Shown: positions 16,405 through 25,829, counted from the first letter of the stretch. The stretch is 64,000 nucleotides of DNA from JAXGQE01 sp040766585 (GCA_040766585.1 JAXGQE010000011.1:1-64000), one strand, 5' to 3'. The notes: generated from the letters alone by a model not told the origin. A program made the numbers and translations.

Positions 16405-16540
16405 TCAACAGAAAAGAATATCAGTACCGTAGACAGCAGGCACATTCGTTTAATGGCTCAGCCCCCTGCCGAGGTGCAGAGATCGTGATTGAATTCACTA
16501 GCAATCCTCTGCGTGTCTGCGCGGAGGAATTTTATTTATA
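16405..16540 (+). ncRNA. Ribosomal protein L10 leader with attenuator
   Basis: The stretch ACCGTAGACAGCAGG (16425-16439) and the later CCTGCCGAGGT (16465-16475) are the conserved halves of the L10 leader, where the L10-L12 complex binds mRNA. Downstream, TCCTCTGCG (16505-16513) pairs with CGCGGAGGA (16520-16528) and is followed by ATTTTATTTAT, forming an intrinsic terminator. Inference: free L10 stabilises the leader fold and stops transcription before rplJ, as in other Firmicutes. Confidence 0.88.
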
Positions 16541-16569
16541 ACGGATATTGGGGCAAGGAGGTGTACAGA

Positions 16570-17091
16570 ATGAGTGTACGATCAGAAAAAGAAGCGGTTG
16601 TTCAAGAAGTAAAAGAAAAGCTGGGTAAGGCTAAATCGGCTGTTTTAACAGACTTCAGAGGGCTGAATGTAGCAGAATCGACTCAGCTGAGGAAGAAACT
16701 GCGAGAAGCCAATGTGGAATACAGAGTCATCAAAAATACCATGGCTCGGTTTGCCATTCAAGATTTGGGTTTGGAGGATCTGGATCCGTATCTGGAAGGC
16801 CCGACTGCATTTGCGTTCAGTTATGAAGATCCGGCTGCAGCCCCCAAGGTTTTGTCTGAGTTTATGAAGGTCAGCAAGAAACTGACCATCAAAGCCGGAC
16901 TGGTAGACGGAAAACTGATTGATGAAGAGGGAGTCAAAGCGTTGGCGGATCTCCCCCCAAGAGAAGTACTGCTGTCCATGGTGCTTTCTGCTATGCAGTC
17001 ACCGATTACCAGCTGGGTCAGCGTATTGGCTGCTCCGATCCGAAGCCTGGGCTACGCGCTGGATGAAGTCAGAAGGCAAAAAGAAGCATAA
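16570..17091 (+). CDS. rplJ: 50S ribosomal protein L10
   Basis: The protein has 173 residues. Its N-terminal rRNA-binding domain includes SAVLTDFRGLNVAESTQLRK and VIKNTMARFAI. The C-terminal helix that anchors L7/L12 dimers follows SMVLSAMQSPI. The ATG at 16570 is chosen because AAGGAGGTG lies 7 bases before it; a longer frame begins 81 bases upstream inside the leader. Expression is probably controlled by the leader attenuator. rplL follows after 50 bases. Confidence 0.97.
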   Translation: MSVRSEKEAVVQEVKEKLGKAKSAVLTDFRGLNVAESTQLRKKLREANVEYRVIKNTMARFAIQDLGLEDLDPYLEGPTAFAFSYEDPAAAPKVLSEFMKVSKKLTIKAGLVDGKLIDEEGVKALADLPPREVLLSMVLSAMQSPITSWVSVLAAPIRSLGYALDEVRRQKEA

Positions 17092-17141
17092 TATGCTTCA
17101 ACTTATACATCTGTACGAGACAAGTGAAGGAGGTGAAATGA

Positions 17142-17528
17142 ATGGCTACATTGACAAAAGAGCAGATTCTGGAAGCAGTAGAAACTATGACTGTACTGGA
17201 ACTTGCTGAATTAGTAAAAGCCTTTGAAGAGAAATTTGGTGTTACCGCAGCCGCTCCTGTAGCAGCTGTAGCGGCAGCTCCTGCCAATGGCGGCGCAGCT
17301 GCAGCGGAAGTTGAACAGACCGAGTTTGATGTTGTTCTTACCGGTGCTGGAGACAAGAAAATCCAGGTAATCAAAGTGGTGAGAGAACTGACAAGTTTGG
17401 GTCTGAAAGAAGCAAAAGACCTGGTGGATGGTGCACCGAAAGCTGTAAAAGAAAAGGTTAGCAAAGAAGAAGCTGACCAGGCAAAAGCAAAACTCGAAGA
17501 AGCAGGTGCTTCTGTAGAGATTAAGTAA
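17142..17528 (+). CDS. rplL: 50S ribosomal protein L7/L12
   Basis: The protein has 128 residues: N-terminal dimerisation domain (TKEQILEAVETMTVLELAELV), an Ala/Pro/Gly-rich hinge around residues 37-56, and the C-terminal factor-binding domain with KIQVIKVVRELTSLGLKEAKDLV. L7/L12 recruits EF-G, EF-Tu, IF2 and RF3. The ribosome binding site is GAAGGAGGT. A stable hairpin follows 23 bases after the stop and may set the ratio of stalk protein to RNA polymerase subunits. Confidence 0.98.
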   Translation: MATLTKEQILEAVETMTVLELAELVKAFEEKFGVTAAAPVAAVAAAPANGGAAAAEVEQTEFDVVLTGAGDKKIQVIKVVRELTSLGLKEAKDLVDGAPKAVKEKVSKEEADQAKAKLEEAGASVEIK

Positions 17529-17877
17529 TTGAGTTTTAACCCAGTTCGCAGGAGGCACTCTGAACAGAGTGCCTCTTCGTATCACGTGGAATAATTCTTT
17601 CCATAATATCCACAGAAAAGACTTCATTGGGTTGACATACATATAGTGTTGTGATAGTATAATATATTGCCATGACAGGGAATTGGACATTTTGCGACAC
17701 TTTTTCCCCAGAACCGGAAAGGGTGCAAATCAGTGTCATATTGTAAAATATTCGCGGTGGCTCGCAATACAAATGAAAGCGGTGTACATGAAGGTTTGAG
17801 ACACAAAGCTTATAGGGAGTGCTATTCTTATAAGCTTAATTTATTTTCAATACCGATGGAATAGGGGGAAAGTCTAT
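17529..17877 (+). promoter_or_regulatory. rplL-rpoB intergenic regulatory region
   Basis: Three elements lie in this 349-base gap. First, a hairpin of 10-11 bp at 17552-17575 (GAGGCACTCTG/CAGAGTGCCTC) with only a weak T tract follows rplL. Second, TTGACA at 17632-17637 is followed by TAGTAT after 17 bp (17655-17660) or TATAAT after 20 bp (17658-17663), a probable rpoB promoter. Third, AAGCTTATA/TATAAGCTT (17806-17814 with 17829-17837) is followed by AATTTATTTT, an AT-rich attenuator-like hairpin 41 bases before rpoB. Confidence 0.6.
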
Positions 17878-20800
17878 ATGGCAACCAGCATTGAGAATGA
17901 AGCGGGCAGAGAAAGGTTCAGCTTCGGCAAAATTGACGAAGTTCTTCAAATGCCTAATCTGATCGAAATTCAGAAAAACTCGTACAACTGGTTTCTGACG
18001 GAAGGACTCAGAGATACTTTTCGAGATATCTCGCCGATACACGATTTTACCGATAATCTTGTACTGGAGTTCATCGACTATACTTTGGGGGAACCGAAGT
18101 ATGATGTAGACGAATGCAAAGAAAGAGACCAGAATTATGCCGCCCCCCTGAAAGTCCGAACCCGTTTGATTACAAAACAAGATGGTGAAGTCAAGGAAGT
18201 GAAAGAACAGGAAGTCTTCATGGGGGATTTCCCGCTGATGACAGAAAGCGGTACTTTCATCATTAATGGGGCAGAGCGTGTTATTGTCAGTCAGCTGGTT
18301 CGTTCACCCGGCGTCTATTATGCGTCCACCATCGACACATCCGGTAAGAACCTTTACACAGCCACCATCATTCCGAACCGGGGAGCATGGCTTGAATTTG
18401 AAACCGATGCCAATGATGTGGTTCATGTTCATATTGACCGTACGAGAAAACTGCCGGCTACGATTTTGCTGAGAGCCCTGGGGTACGGTAAAGATGAAGA
18501 TCTATTGAATATCTTCGATAACGATGAGATGATCCGACAGACTCTGGAAAAAGACAATACCTCTTCCCGGGAAGAGGCACTGATCGAAATATATAAGAGA
18601 CTGCGTCCGGGCGAACCGCCCACAGTGGATAGTGCTCAGTCTCTTTTGAGCACACTCTTTTTTGATCCAAAGCGGTACGATCTAGCCAGTGTAGGCAGAT
18701 ACAAGATCAATAAAAAACTGCAGCTGCGCCGCAGAATCCTCAACACATTTTTGGCGGAGCCCTTGATCGATAGTGAAACCGGTGAAATTTTAGCCGATGA
18801 AGGAACATTAATCGATCGGAAGATGGCCGATAAAATTGAAGCGTTGGGGATCAATGAACTGTTTATCCGCAATCGAGATGATGAGAAGACCAAAGTGATC
18901 TCTAATATAATGAAAGAAAATGCGGATGAACCGGATACTGAGATTGTGTATTATGTCCGGTATATGGATGAGAACGATACAGAAAGAAAAGTGAACCTGG
19001 TGCAGTTTAGCCAGAACTATAAACTGGTACTGGCCGAGAATCTGGTCGATACCGATACCGGAGAAATCATCAAAAGCCAGGGGGACGAATTCAAGCGGTC
19101 CGGGATCCGTCACGAGATGGATTCACTTCGGGCAAAACTAGGCATTGATATTCCGGTCTTGCTGGTTCGAGAAGAAGAAGACGACAGCCAGACCGAAATT
19201 GCTGCTGTGATTATGGCTGAAGAAGAAGTCATAGCCTCCTCAGAAAAGGATTCAGATAAAAAACTGCCGAGAAAGACAGTGGCCGTTGAAGACGTGGTGG
19301 CTGCCATCAGCTATCTGCTGAACCTGCGGTTTGGTCTGGGTACTACCGATGATATTGATCATCTGGGAAACCGGCGGCTGCGCTCTGTGGGAGAATTGCT
19401 CCAGAATCAGTTCCGAATCGGACTGTCCAGAATGGAACGGGTTGTCCGAGAACGGATGACCATTCAGGATGTGGATGTCATTACACCCCAGGCGTTAATC
19501 AATATTCGTCCGGTGGTTGCTTCCATTAAAGAGTTCTTTGGCAGCAGTCAGCTGTCTCAGTTTATGGATCAGACCAATCCGTTGGCGGAACTAACCCTCA
19601 AAAGACGTCTCAGTGCTTTGGGCCCCGGCGGCCTGAGCAGGGAGAGAGCGGGATTTGAAGTCCGGGATGTCCACCACTCCCATTATGGACGAATCTGCCC
19701 CATTGAAACTCCGGAAGGTCCCAACATCGGACTGATCGGATCCCTGAGCACCTACGGCAGGGTCAATGAATATGGCTTCATTGAGACTCCTTACCGGAGA
19801 GTGGACAAAGATTTAGGAGTTGTCACAGACCAGATCGACTACCTGACAGCCGATGAAGAAGATGAATGCGTCATTGCCCAGGCCAACGAGCCTTTAGAAG
19901 AAGATGGAAAGTTCAAAGAAGCGACGGTTACCGTTCGCTATGCCCATAAAATCCTAGTGGTTCCTGCCGATGAAGTGGATTACATGGATGTATCCCCCAA
20001 ACAGGTGGTAAGTATAGCCACCGCTTTGATCCCGTTTTTGGAGAACGATGATGCCAACCGGGCTTTGATGGGATCCAACATGCAGCGGCAGGCGGTTCCG
20101 CTGCTGCAGACACAATCCCCCCTGGTAGGAACCGGGATGGAAGCCAAGGCAGCCAGGGATTCGGGTGTATTGATCCATGCCCTGCAAGGCGGAATTGTTG
20201 AGAAAGTCACAGGAGATGAAATCCTTATCCGAAATGATGAAGGGTTTATTGACCGCTATCGGCTGGTCAAGTACCGCCGATCCAACCAGGGTACCTGCAT
20301 CAACCAGAAACCCATTGTGACCAGGTTGCAGCGGGTTGAAAAAGGGCAGGTCATCGCAGACGGTCCTTCCACCGATGCCGGGGAACTGGCCCTGGGCAAG
20401 AATGTTTTGGTCGCTTTCATGCCTTGGGAAGGGTACAATTACGAAGATGCGATCCTTATCAGCCAAAAACTCGTTAAAGAAGATGTATTTACATCGATTC
20501 ATATCGAAGAATATGAAGCCGATGCACGAGATACCAAACTAGGACCCGAAGAGATCACTCGGGACATTCCCAATGTCAGTGAAGAAATCCTGAAGGATCT
20601 GGACGGCCGCGGCATTATCCGAATCGGTGCGGAGGTTCGGCCAGGCGACATCCTGGTGGGGAAAGTGACTCCCAAAGGGGAAACGGAACTGACCGCAGAA
20701 GAACGACTGCTTCGAGCTATCTTTGGAGAGAAGGCTCGGGAAGTCAGGGACACGTCCTTGCGGGTACCACACGGCGAAAGCGGTATTGTGGTGGATGTTA

Positions 20801-22071
20801 AAGTATTCACCCGCGACAACGGCGACGAGCTGTCTCCGGGGATTAACCAGTTGGTGCGGGTATACATTGCTCAGAAAAGAAAGATTTCCGAAGGCGATAA
20901 AATCGCCGGACGGCACGGGAATAAAGGAGTCATCGCCCGGATATTGCCGGAGCAGGATATGCCGTTTATGCCGGACGGTACGTCTGTAGAGATTGTGCTG
21001 AATCCGCTGGGGGTTCCTTCCCGGATGAACATTGGCCAGATCCTGGAGACCCATCTGGGCTGGGCGGCCAGTGTAATGGGTATGAACATGGCAACGCCGG
21101 TATTTGATGGACCGACAGAAATAGAAGTATTGGAAGAATTGAAGAAAGCGGGTCTGCCGCAGGACGGGAAGATTCAACTCTACGACGGCAGAACCGGAGA
21201 ACCTTTTGATAACCATGTAACGGTAGGCTATGTATACATGCTGAAGCTGGCCCACCTGGTAGATGATAAGATTCATGCGCGTTCCACAGGCCCGTATTCT
21301 CTGGTTACACAGCAGCCTTTGGGAGGGAAAGCCCAGTTTGGGGGCCAGAGATTTGGGGAGATGGAAGTTTGGGCACTGGAAGCATACGGTGCCAGCTACA
21401 CCCTTCAGGAACTGCTTACCGTGAAGTCGGATGATGTGGTGGGAAGGGTCAAGACCTACGAATCCATTGTCAAAGGTGAAAATGTTCCGGAGCCGGGAGT
21501 TCCTGAATCGTTTAAGGTTTTGATCAAAGAACTTCAGAGCCTGGCCCTGGATGTGAGAATCCTGGCGGAAGATTCCAAGGAAATTGAAATCAAAGAAAGC
21601 GATGATGATCTTACCGGTCCGAATCTCGGTCTGAATATAGACGGCAGAGAATTGGGATCGGATGAAGAGGAGACTCGCGAATCGAAGAAGACGCCTCCCT
21701 CCATCGAGCCCGATGAAGATTTTGACGACGAAGAGGAAGAAACGGATGATGACGAGGATTCGGGTGAATATGAGGAAGAACCGGTTGATGAAGCAGTGGA
21801 TGAAGAACCTGTAGACGAAGAACCATTGGACGAGGAACCCACGGATGAAGATGATGACTCTCTCTTTGGCGATGAAGAAGAGGATGATGCGCCGGAGGAA
21901 GATGAAGAATCGGACAGCGGAGAAGAAGTAGTCGAAGAGATCATCTACACAGGACGCCGAACCAAAGATGAACCCGATGAGGATTTTGGAAAGAAACCCA
22001 AGACAAAGCGATTCAAGCAGGAGAAAAAGCCGAAGAAGATCATTCCTGGAAATTACGATGAAGACGAATAA
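17878..22071 (+). CDS. rpoB: DNA-directed RNA polymerase subunit beta
   Basis: The protein has 1397 residues, about 150-200 more than usual for the phylum. It carries the beta lobe and protrusion, the rifamycin pocket GSSQLSQFMDQ followed by AELTLKRRLSALG, the catalytic GRHGNKGVI region, and the C-terminal clamp contact (GGKAQFGGQRFGEME). Residue 574 is Leu (codon CTC) where E. coli has His526, a substitution known to give rifampicin resistance. From residue 1242 a tail very rich in Asp and Glu follows, ending in a basic stretch KKPKTKRFKQEKKPKK. The start is ATG after AGGGGGAAAG. rpoC follows after 63-84 bases. Confidence 0.97.
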   Translation: MATSIENEAGRERFSFGKIDEVLQMPNLIEIQKNSYNWFLTEGLRDTFRDISPIHDFTDNLVLEFIDYTLGEPKYDVDECKERDQNYAAPLKVRTRLITKQDGEVKEVKEQEVFMGDFPLMTESGTFIINGAERVIVSQLVRSPGVYYASTIDTSGKNLYTATIIPNRGAWLEFETDANDVVHVHIDRTRKLPATILLRALGYGKDEDLLNIFDNDEMIRQTLEKDNTSSREEALIEIYKRLRPGEPPTVDSAQSLLSTLFFDPKRYDLASVGRYKINKKLQLRRRILNTFLAEPLIDSETGEILADEGTLIDRKMADKIEALGINELFIRNRDDEKTKVISNIMKENADEPDTEIVYYVRYMDENDTERKVNLVQFSQNYKLVLAENLVDTDTGEIIKSQGDEFKRSGIRHEMDSLRAKLGIDIPVLLVREEEDDSQTEIAAVIMAEEEVIASSEKDSDKKLPRKTVAVEDVVAAISYLLNLRFGLGTTDDIDHLGNRRLRSVGELLQNQFRIGLSRMERVVRERMTIQDVDVITPQALINIRPVVASIKEFFGSSQLSQFMDQTNPLAELTLKRRLSALGPGGLSRERAGFEVRDVHHSHYGRICPIETPEGPNIGLIGSLSTYGRVNEYGFIETPYRRVDKDLGVVTDQIDYLTADEEDECVIAQANEPLEEDGKFKEATVTVRYAHKILVVPADEVDYMDVSPKQVVSIATALIPFLENDDANRALMGSNMQRQAVPLLQTQSPLVGTGMEAKAARDSGVLIHALQGGIVEKVTGDEILIRNDEGFIDRYRLVKYRRSNQGTCINQKPIVTRLQRVEKGQVIADGPSTDAGELALGKNVLVAFMPWEGYNYEDAILISQKLVKEDVFTSIHIEEYEADARDTKLGPEEITRDIPNVSEEILKDLDGRGIIRIGAEVRPGDILVGKVTPKGETELTAEERLLRAIFGEKAREVRDTSLRVPHGESGIVVDVKVFTRDNGDELSPGINQLVRVYIAQKRKISEGDKIAGRHGNKGVIARILPEQDMPFMPDGTSVEIVLNPLGVPSRMNIGQILETHLGWAASVMGMNMATPVFDGPTEIEVLEELKKAGLPQDGKIQLYDGRTGEPFDNHVTVGYVYMLKLAHLVDDKIHARSTGPYSLVTQQPLGGKAQFGGQRFGEMEVWALEAYGASYTLQELLTVKSDDVVGRVKTYESIVKGENVPEPGVPESFKVLIKELQSLALDVRILAEDSKEIEIKESDDDLTGPNLGLNIDGRELGSDEEETRESKKTPPSIEPDEDFDDEEEETDDDEDSGEYEEEPVDEAVDEEPVDEEPLDEEPTDEDDDSLFGDEEEDDAPEEDEESDSGEEVVEEIIYTGRRTKDEPDEDFGKKPKTKRFKQEKKPKKIIPGNYDEDE
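21778..21849 (+). repeat. Degenerate repeat coding E-P-x-D-E units in the RpoB tail
   Basis: About five consecutive units of four to five residues (EPVDE, AVDE, EPVDE, EPLDE, EPTDE) inside the acidic tail of RpoB. The DNA units differ at third positions, so the repeat is old or under selection at protein level. Confidence 0.75.
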
Positions 22072-22155
22072 GACGAATCGAGTCTGAACAAGGCAGAATA
22101 GACAATGCTGCCAGAGTAAAAGGATACCAGATCAATGACAAAGGGGGATAATCCT

Positions 22156-25100
22156 TTGCTGGAACTGAACAATTTTGACTCAATTATGATAGGTTTAGCT
22201 TCACCGGAACAGATCAGGGAATGGTCCAAGGGAGAAGTCAAAAAGCCGGAGACGATTAATTACCGGACTTTGAAACCGGAACGGGAAGGTCTTTTCTGTG
22301 AAAAGATCTTTGGCCCCACCCGGGACTGGGAATGCCACTGCGGCAAGTACAAACGGGTCCGCTATAAAGGAATCATCTGTGATCGCTGCGGGGTCGAAGT
22401 CACCCGTTCCAAAGTGAGAAGAGAACGATTGGGGCATATTGAACTGGCTGCCTCCGTTTCTCACATATGGTATTTCAAGGGCATCCCCAGCCGGATTGGT
22501 CTTCTGCTGGACATGTCCCCCAGGAATCTGGAAAGAGTCCTGTATTTTGCCAACTACATTGTTACCGATCCCGGAACTGATACCCCACTGATGAAAAAGC
22601 AGCTGTTGAATGAAAACGAGTACCGGGAGGCCCGGGAGAAATTCGGCAACACATTCAAAGCAGGAATGGGTGCTGAATTTATCCGCATACTTCTGGAAGA
22701 AATCGATTTGGATAAATTAGCTGGAGAACTGCGCAAGGAACTGCGGGAAGTAACCGGACAGCGGAAAGTACGCGCCATTCGCAGACTGGAAGTCGTGGAA
22801 GCCTTCCGGAAATCGGATACCCGGCCGGAGTGGATGATCCTGGATGTGATTCCGGTGATTCCCCCCGAACTGCGGCCCATGGTCCAGCTGGATGGCGGAC
22901 GATTCGCCACATCGGACCTGAACGATCTGTACCGCCGGGTGATCAACCGGAACAACCGACTGAAAAGACTGTTGGATCTGGGGGCTCCGGACATCATTGT
23001 GCGAAACGAAAAAAGAATGCTCCAGGAAGCGGTGGATGCACTGATTGATAACGGCCGCCGTGGAAGACCCGTTACCGGGCCGGGCAACCGCCCGTTGAAA
23101 TCCCTCAGCGATATGCTGAAAGGGAAACAGGGACGATTCAGACAGAATCTGCTGGGTAAGCGAGTGGATTATTCCGGCCGTTCCGTTATTGTGGTCGGTC
23201 CGCGTTTGAAACTGCATCAGTGCGGGCTGCCCAAAGAAATGGCTCTGGAACTGTTCAAACCCTTCGTCATGAAACAGCTGGTGAAGCAGAATCTGGCGCA
23301 CAACATTAAAAGTGCCAAGCGAATGGTGGAACGGGTGAAACCGGAGGTATGGGATGTCCTGGAAGATGTCATCAAAGAGCATCCGGTTCTGCTGAACCGG
23401 GCACCGACACTGCATCGACTGGGGATTCAGTCTTTTGAACCTGTACTGGTGGAAGGCAGAGCCATACAGATTCATCCGCTGGTTTGTACAGCGTACAATG
23501 CGGATTTCGATGGAGACCAGATGGCAGTTCACGTTCCTCTGTCTGCTGAAGCGCAGGCGGAAGCCAGACTGCTGATGCTGTCAACTCACAACATTTTGAA
23601 TCCGAAAGACGGCAAACCGGTAACCACTCCGACCCAGGACATGGTCATCGGCTGCTACTATCTGACTCTGGAAGGTCCGGAGCTGGACGAGCCGGTGCGG
23701 TCATTCATTAGTGCCGATGAGGCAAGAATGGCCTACGACAGCAAATATATTACGCTGCATCAGGAGATCCGCGTGCGGATGGATCATGGAGAGTATCTGG
23801 AAACCACCGTGGGCAGACTGATCTTCAATGAAGTACTGCCTGCAGGCCTACGGTATGTCAACAAGCCGGTGGAGAAAAAAGAACTGGGCTCCCTGATTTC
23901 GAGATGCTTCAATAATTACGGCAGCGTTGAAACAGAAAAGGTGCTGGATGGGATCAAAGAGTTGGGCTTCCGTTATGCAACCCGTGCCGGAATCACCATC
24001 GCAGTCACCGATATTAAGATCCCCGAAGAAAAATGGAAAACATTGGCTGCCGCCGATGAGGAAGTGGACAATATCGAGCACCAGCATCGAAGAGGGTTGA
24101 TCAGCGAGGATGAACGCTATCAGCAAATCGTGGATGTCTGGACCCAAGCGACAGATACTGTAACAGAGTCCCTGAAGGATTCCTTTGATCGATTCAATCC
24201 GGTTTACATGATGGCCACATCCGGTGCCCGAGGGAATATCCAGCAGATTCGTCAGCTGGCCGGCATGCGTGGACTGATGGCAGACCCGTCCGGTCGAATC
24301 ATCGATGTTCCCATCAAAGCCAACTTCCGTGAGGGTCTGACTGTACTGGAATACTTTACATCCACCCATGGAGCCAGAAAAGGATTGGCAGACACAGCGC
24401 TTAGAACAGCCGACTCCGGGTATCTGACCCGTCGTCTGGTGGATGTGGCTCAGGATGTCATCGTACGGGAGGAAGACTGCGGAACCACCAACGGCATCCT
24501 GGTTACCGAGATTCGTGACGGTACAGAGATTATTGAACGACTGGCGGATCGAATCGAAGGCAGGACGGCGTTGGATGATATAGGTACAGAAATAGCCAAA
24601 GAAGATATCCTTCATCCGGAAACCGGCGAAGTACTGGTGGCATCTGGAGAAATCCCTGATGAAAAAGCCAAAGAAAGAATCAGAGCAGCCGGCATCCTGG
24701 ACAGTGAATATCAACAGATGGTAGATACCCAGATCCTGGTCCAGGCCAACGAAGAAATTTCGGCCCGCATGGCTGAACAGATTGAAGCAGCCGGTATTAA
24801 AGAAGTAAAAATTCGATCGGTTCTCACCTGCCGTTCACGCTATGGGATCTGCATTAAGTGCTACGGTCGGAATCTGGCCACCGGCGGTATCGTTGAAATT
24901 GGGGAAGCCGTCGGTATTGTCGCTGCCCAGTCCATCGGAGAACCGGGTACCCAGCTGACCATGAGAACATTCCACACCGGTGGGGTTGCCGGGGACGATA
25001 TCACCCAGGGTCTGCCTCGTGTCGAAGAACTTTTTGAAGCGAGAAAACCCAAAGGACAGGCCATTATTGCTGAAGTGGACGGGATTATCCGAAAAGGTGA

Positions 25101-25746
25101 AAACAAAGGGCGTCAGGAAATTGAGATTCTCACCGAAGGCAGCGAGAACAATAAAACCTACGCCATACCGTACGGAGCCAGACTGTCTCATGGCGTTCAG
25201 GATGGTGAAATCGTGGAAGCAGGGCAGGAACTGACCGAAGGGTCTGTCAATCCTCACGACATACTGAAAATCAAAGGGCTCCGCGGTGTGCAGATGTATC
25301 TGCTGAACGAAGTACAGAAAGTGTACCGACTGCAGGGCGTTGATATCAATGATAAACACATTGAGGTGATGATCCGGCAGATGCTGCGGAAAGTCAAAGT
25401 GGAAGATCCCGGAGATACGGATTTGCTGCCGGGCGGACTGGTGGACATCTTCGATTTTGAAGATGAAAATGCCAGGATCATTGCGGATGACGGAATGCCA
25501 GCTGCGGCAAAACCGATTTTGCTGGGAATTACCAAAGCATCTCTGGCCACCGATTCATTCCTGTCTGCAGCGTCCTTCCAGGAAACAACCCGGGTCCTGA
25601 CGGAAGCGGCCATCAAAGGGAAGAAAGACCCTCTTCTGGGTCTGAAGGAAAATGTGATCATTGGCAAATTGATACCGGCAGGCACCGGAATGTCTCGTTA
25701 CCGGAACATCCGGCTGACGGAAAAGCAGACGCCAAATGATTATTGA
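22156..25746 (+). CDS. rpoC: DNA-directed RNA polymerase subunit beta'
   Basis: About 1196 residues. It carries the N-terminal zinc site (CHCGKYKRVRYKGIICDRCG), the catalytic magnesium loop NADFDGDQM at about residues 448-456, bridge helix and trigger loop regions (GGVAGDDITQGLPRVEELFEARKP), and the second zinc site including CRSRYGICIKC. The reading frame opens at ATG 22135, but AAGGGGG at 22141-22147 lies about 8 bases before TTG 22156, and the product from TTG (MLELNNFDSIMIGLASPEQI) matches the usual N terminus, so TTG is preferred. It ends inside the promoter of the next unit. Confidence 0.97.
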   Translation: MLELNNFDSIMIGLASPEQIREWSKGEVKKPETINYRTLKPEREGLFCEKIFGPTRDWECHCGKYKRVRYKGIICDRCGVEVTRSKVRRERLGHIELAASVSHIWYFKGIPSRIGLLLDMSPRNLERVLYFANYIVTDPGTDTPLMKKQLLNENEYREAREKFGNTFKAGMGAEFIRILLEEIDLDKLAGELRKELREVTGQRKVRAIRRLEVVEAFRKSDTRPEWMILDVIPVIPPELRPMVQLDGGRFATSDLNDLYRRVINRNNRLKRLLDLGAPDIIVRNEKRMLQEAVDALIDNGRRGRPVTGPGNRPLKSLSDMLKGKQGRFRQNLLGKRVDYSGRSVIVVGPRLKLHQCGLPKEMALELFKPFVMKQLVKQNLAHNIKSAKRMVERVKPEVWDVLEDVIKEHPVLLNRAPTLHRLGIQSFEPVLVEGRAIQIHPLVCTAYNADFDGDQMAVHVPLSAEAQAEARLLMLSTHNILNPKDGKPVTTPTQDMVIGCYYLTLEGPELDEPVRSFISADEARMAYDSKYITLHQEIRVRMDHGEYLETTVGRLIFNEVLPAGLRYVNKPVEKKELGSLISRCFNNYGSVETEKVLDGIKELGFRYATRAGITIAVTDIKIPEEKWKTLAAADEEVDNIEHQHRRGLISEDERYQQIVDVWTQATDTVTESLKDSFDRFNPVYMMATSGARGNIQQIRQLAGMRGLMADPSGRIIDVPIKANFREGLTVLEYFTSTHGARKGLADTALRTADSGYLTRRLVDVAQDVIVREEDCGTTNGILVTEIRDGTEIIERLADRIEGRTALDDIGTEIAKEDILHPETGEVLVASGEIPDEKAKERIRAAGILDSEYQQMVDTQILVQANEEISARMAEQIEAAGIKEVKIRSVLTCRSRYGICIKCYGRNLATGGIVEIGEAVGIVAAQSIGEPGTQLTMRTFHTGGVAGDDITQGLPRVEELFEARKPKGQAIIAEVDGIIRKGENKGRQEIEILTEGSENNKTYAIPYGARLSHGVQDGEIVEAGQELTEGSVNPHDILKIKGLRGVQMYLLNEVQKVYRLQGVDINDKHIEVMIRQMLRKVKVEDPGDTDLLPGGLVDIFDFEDENARIIADDGMPAAAKPILLGITKASLATDSFLSAASFQETTRVLTEAAIKGKKDPLLGLKENVIIGKLIPAGTGMSRYRNIRLTEKQTPNDY

Positions 25747-25771
25747 CACTAGTGTTGAATGGTGTTAGAAT
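25743..25771 (+). promoter_or_regulatory. Promoter of the L7Ae-rpsL-rpsG-fusA-tuf unit
   Basis: TTGACA (25743-25748) overlaps the rpoC stop codon. TAGAAT (25766-25771) follows after 17 bp. The first hexamer is perfect and the second has one mismatch. Confidence 0.8.
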
Positions 25772-25829
25772 ATAAAAGTGTCTTCTTGAGCCCATTCGTT
25801 TTGCTGTTCACTGCTAGGAGGAGATGGAT

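Noticed and set aside
16489..16570. Upstream extension of L10 by 27 residues
   Set aside because: The extension lies in the leader attenuator and has no ribosome binding site; homologues begin at the later ATG.
21534..21944. Minus-strand frame of 136 codons rich in serine
   Set aside because: It is the complement of the Asp/Glu-rich RpoB tail, where GAA and GAT codons read as TTC and ATC or as serine codons on the other strand; an artefact of composition.
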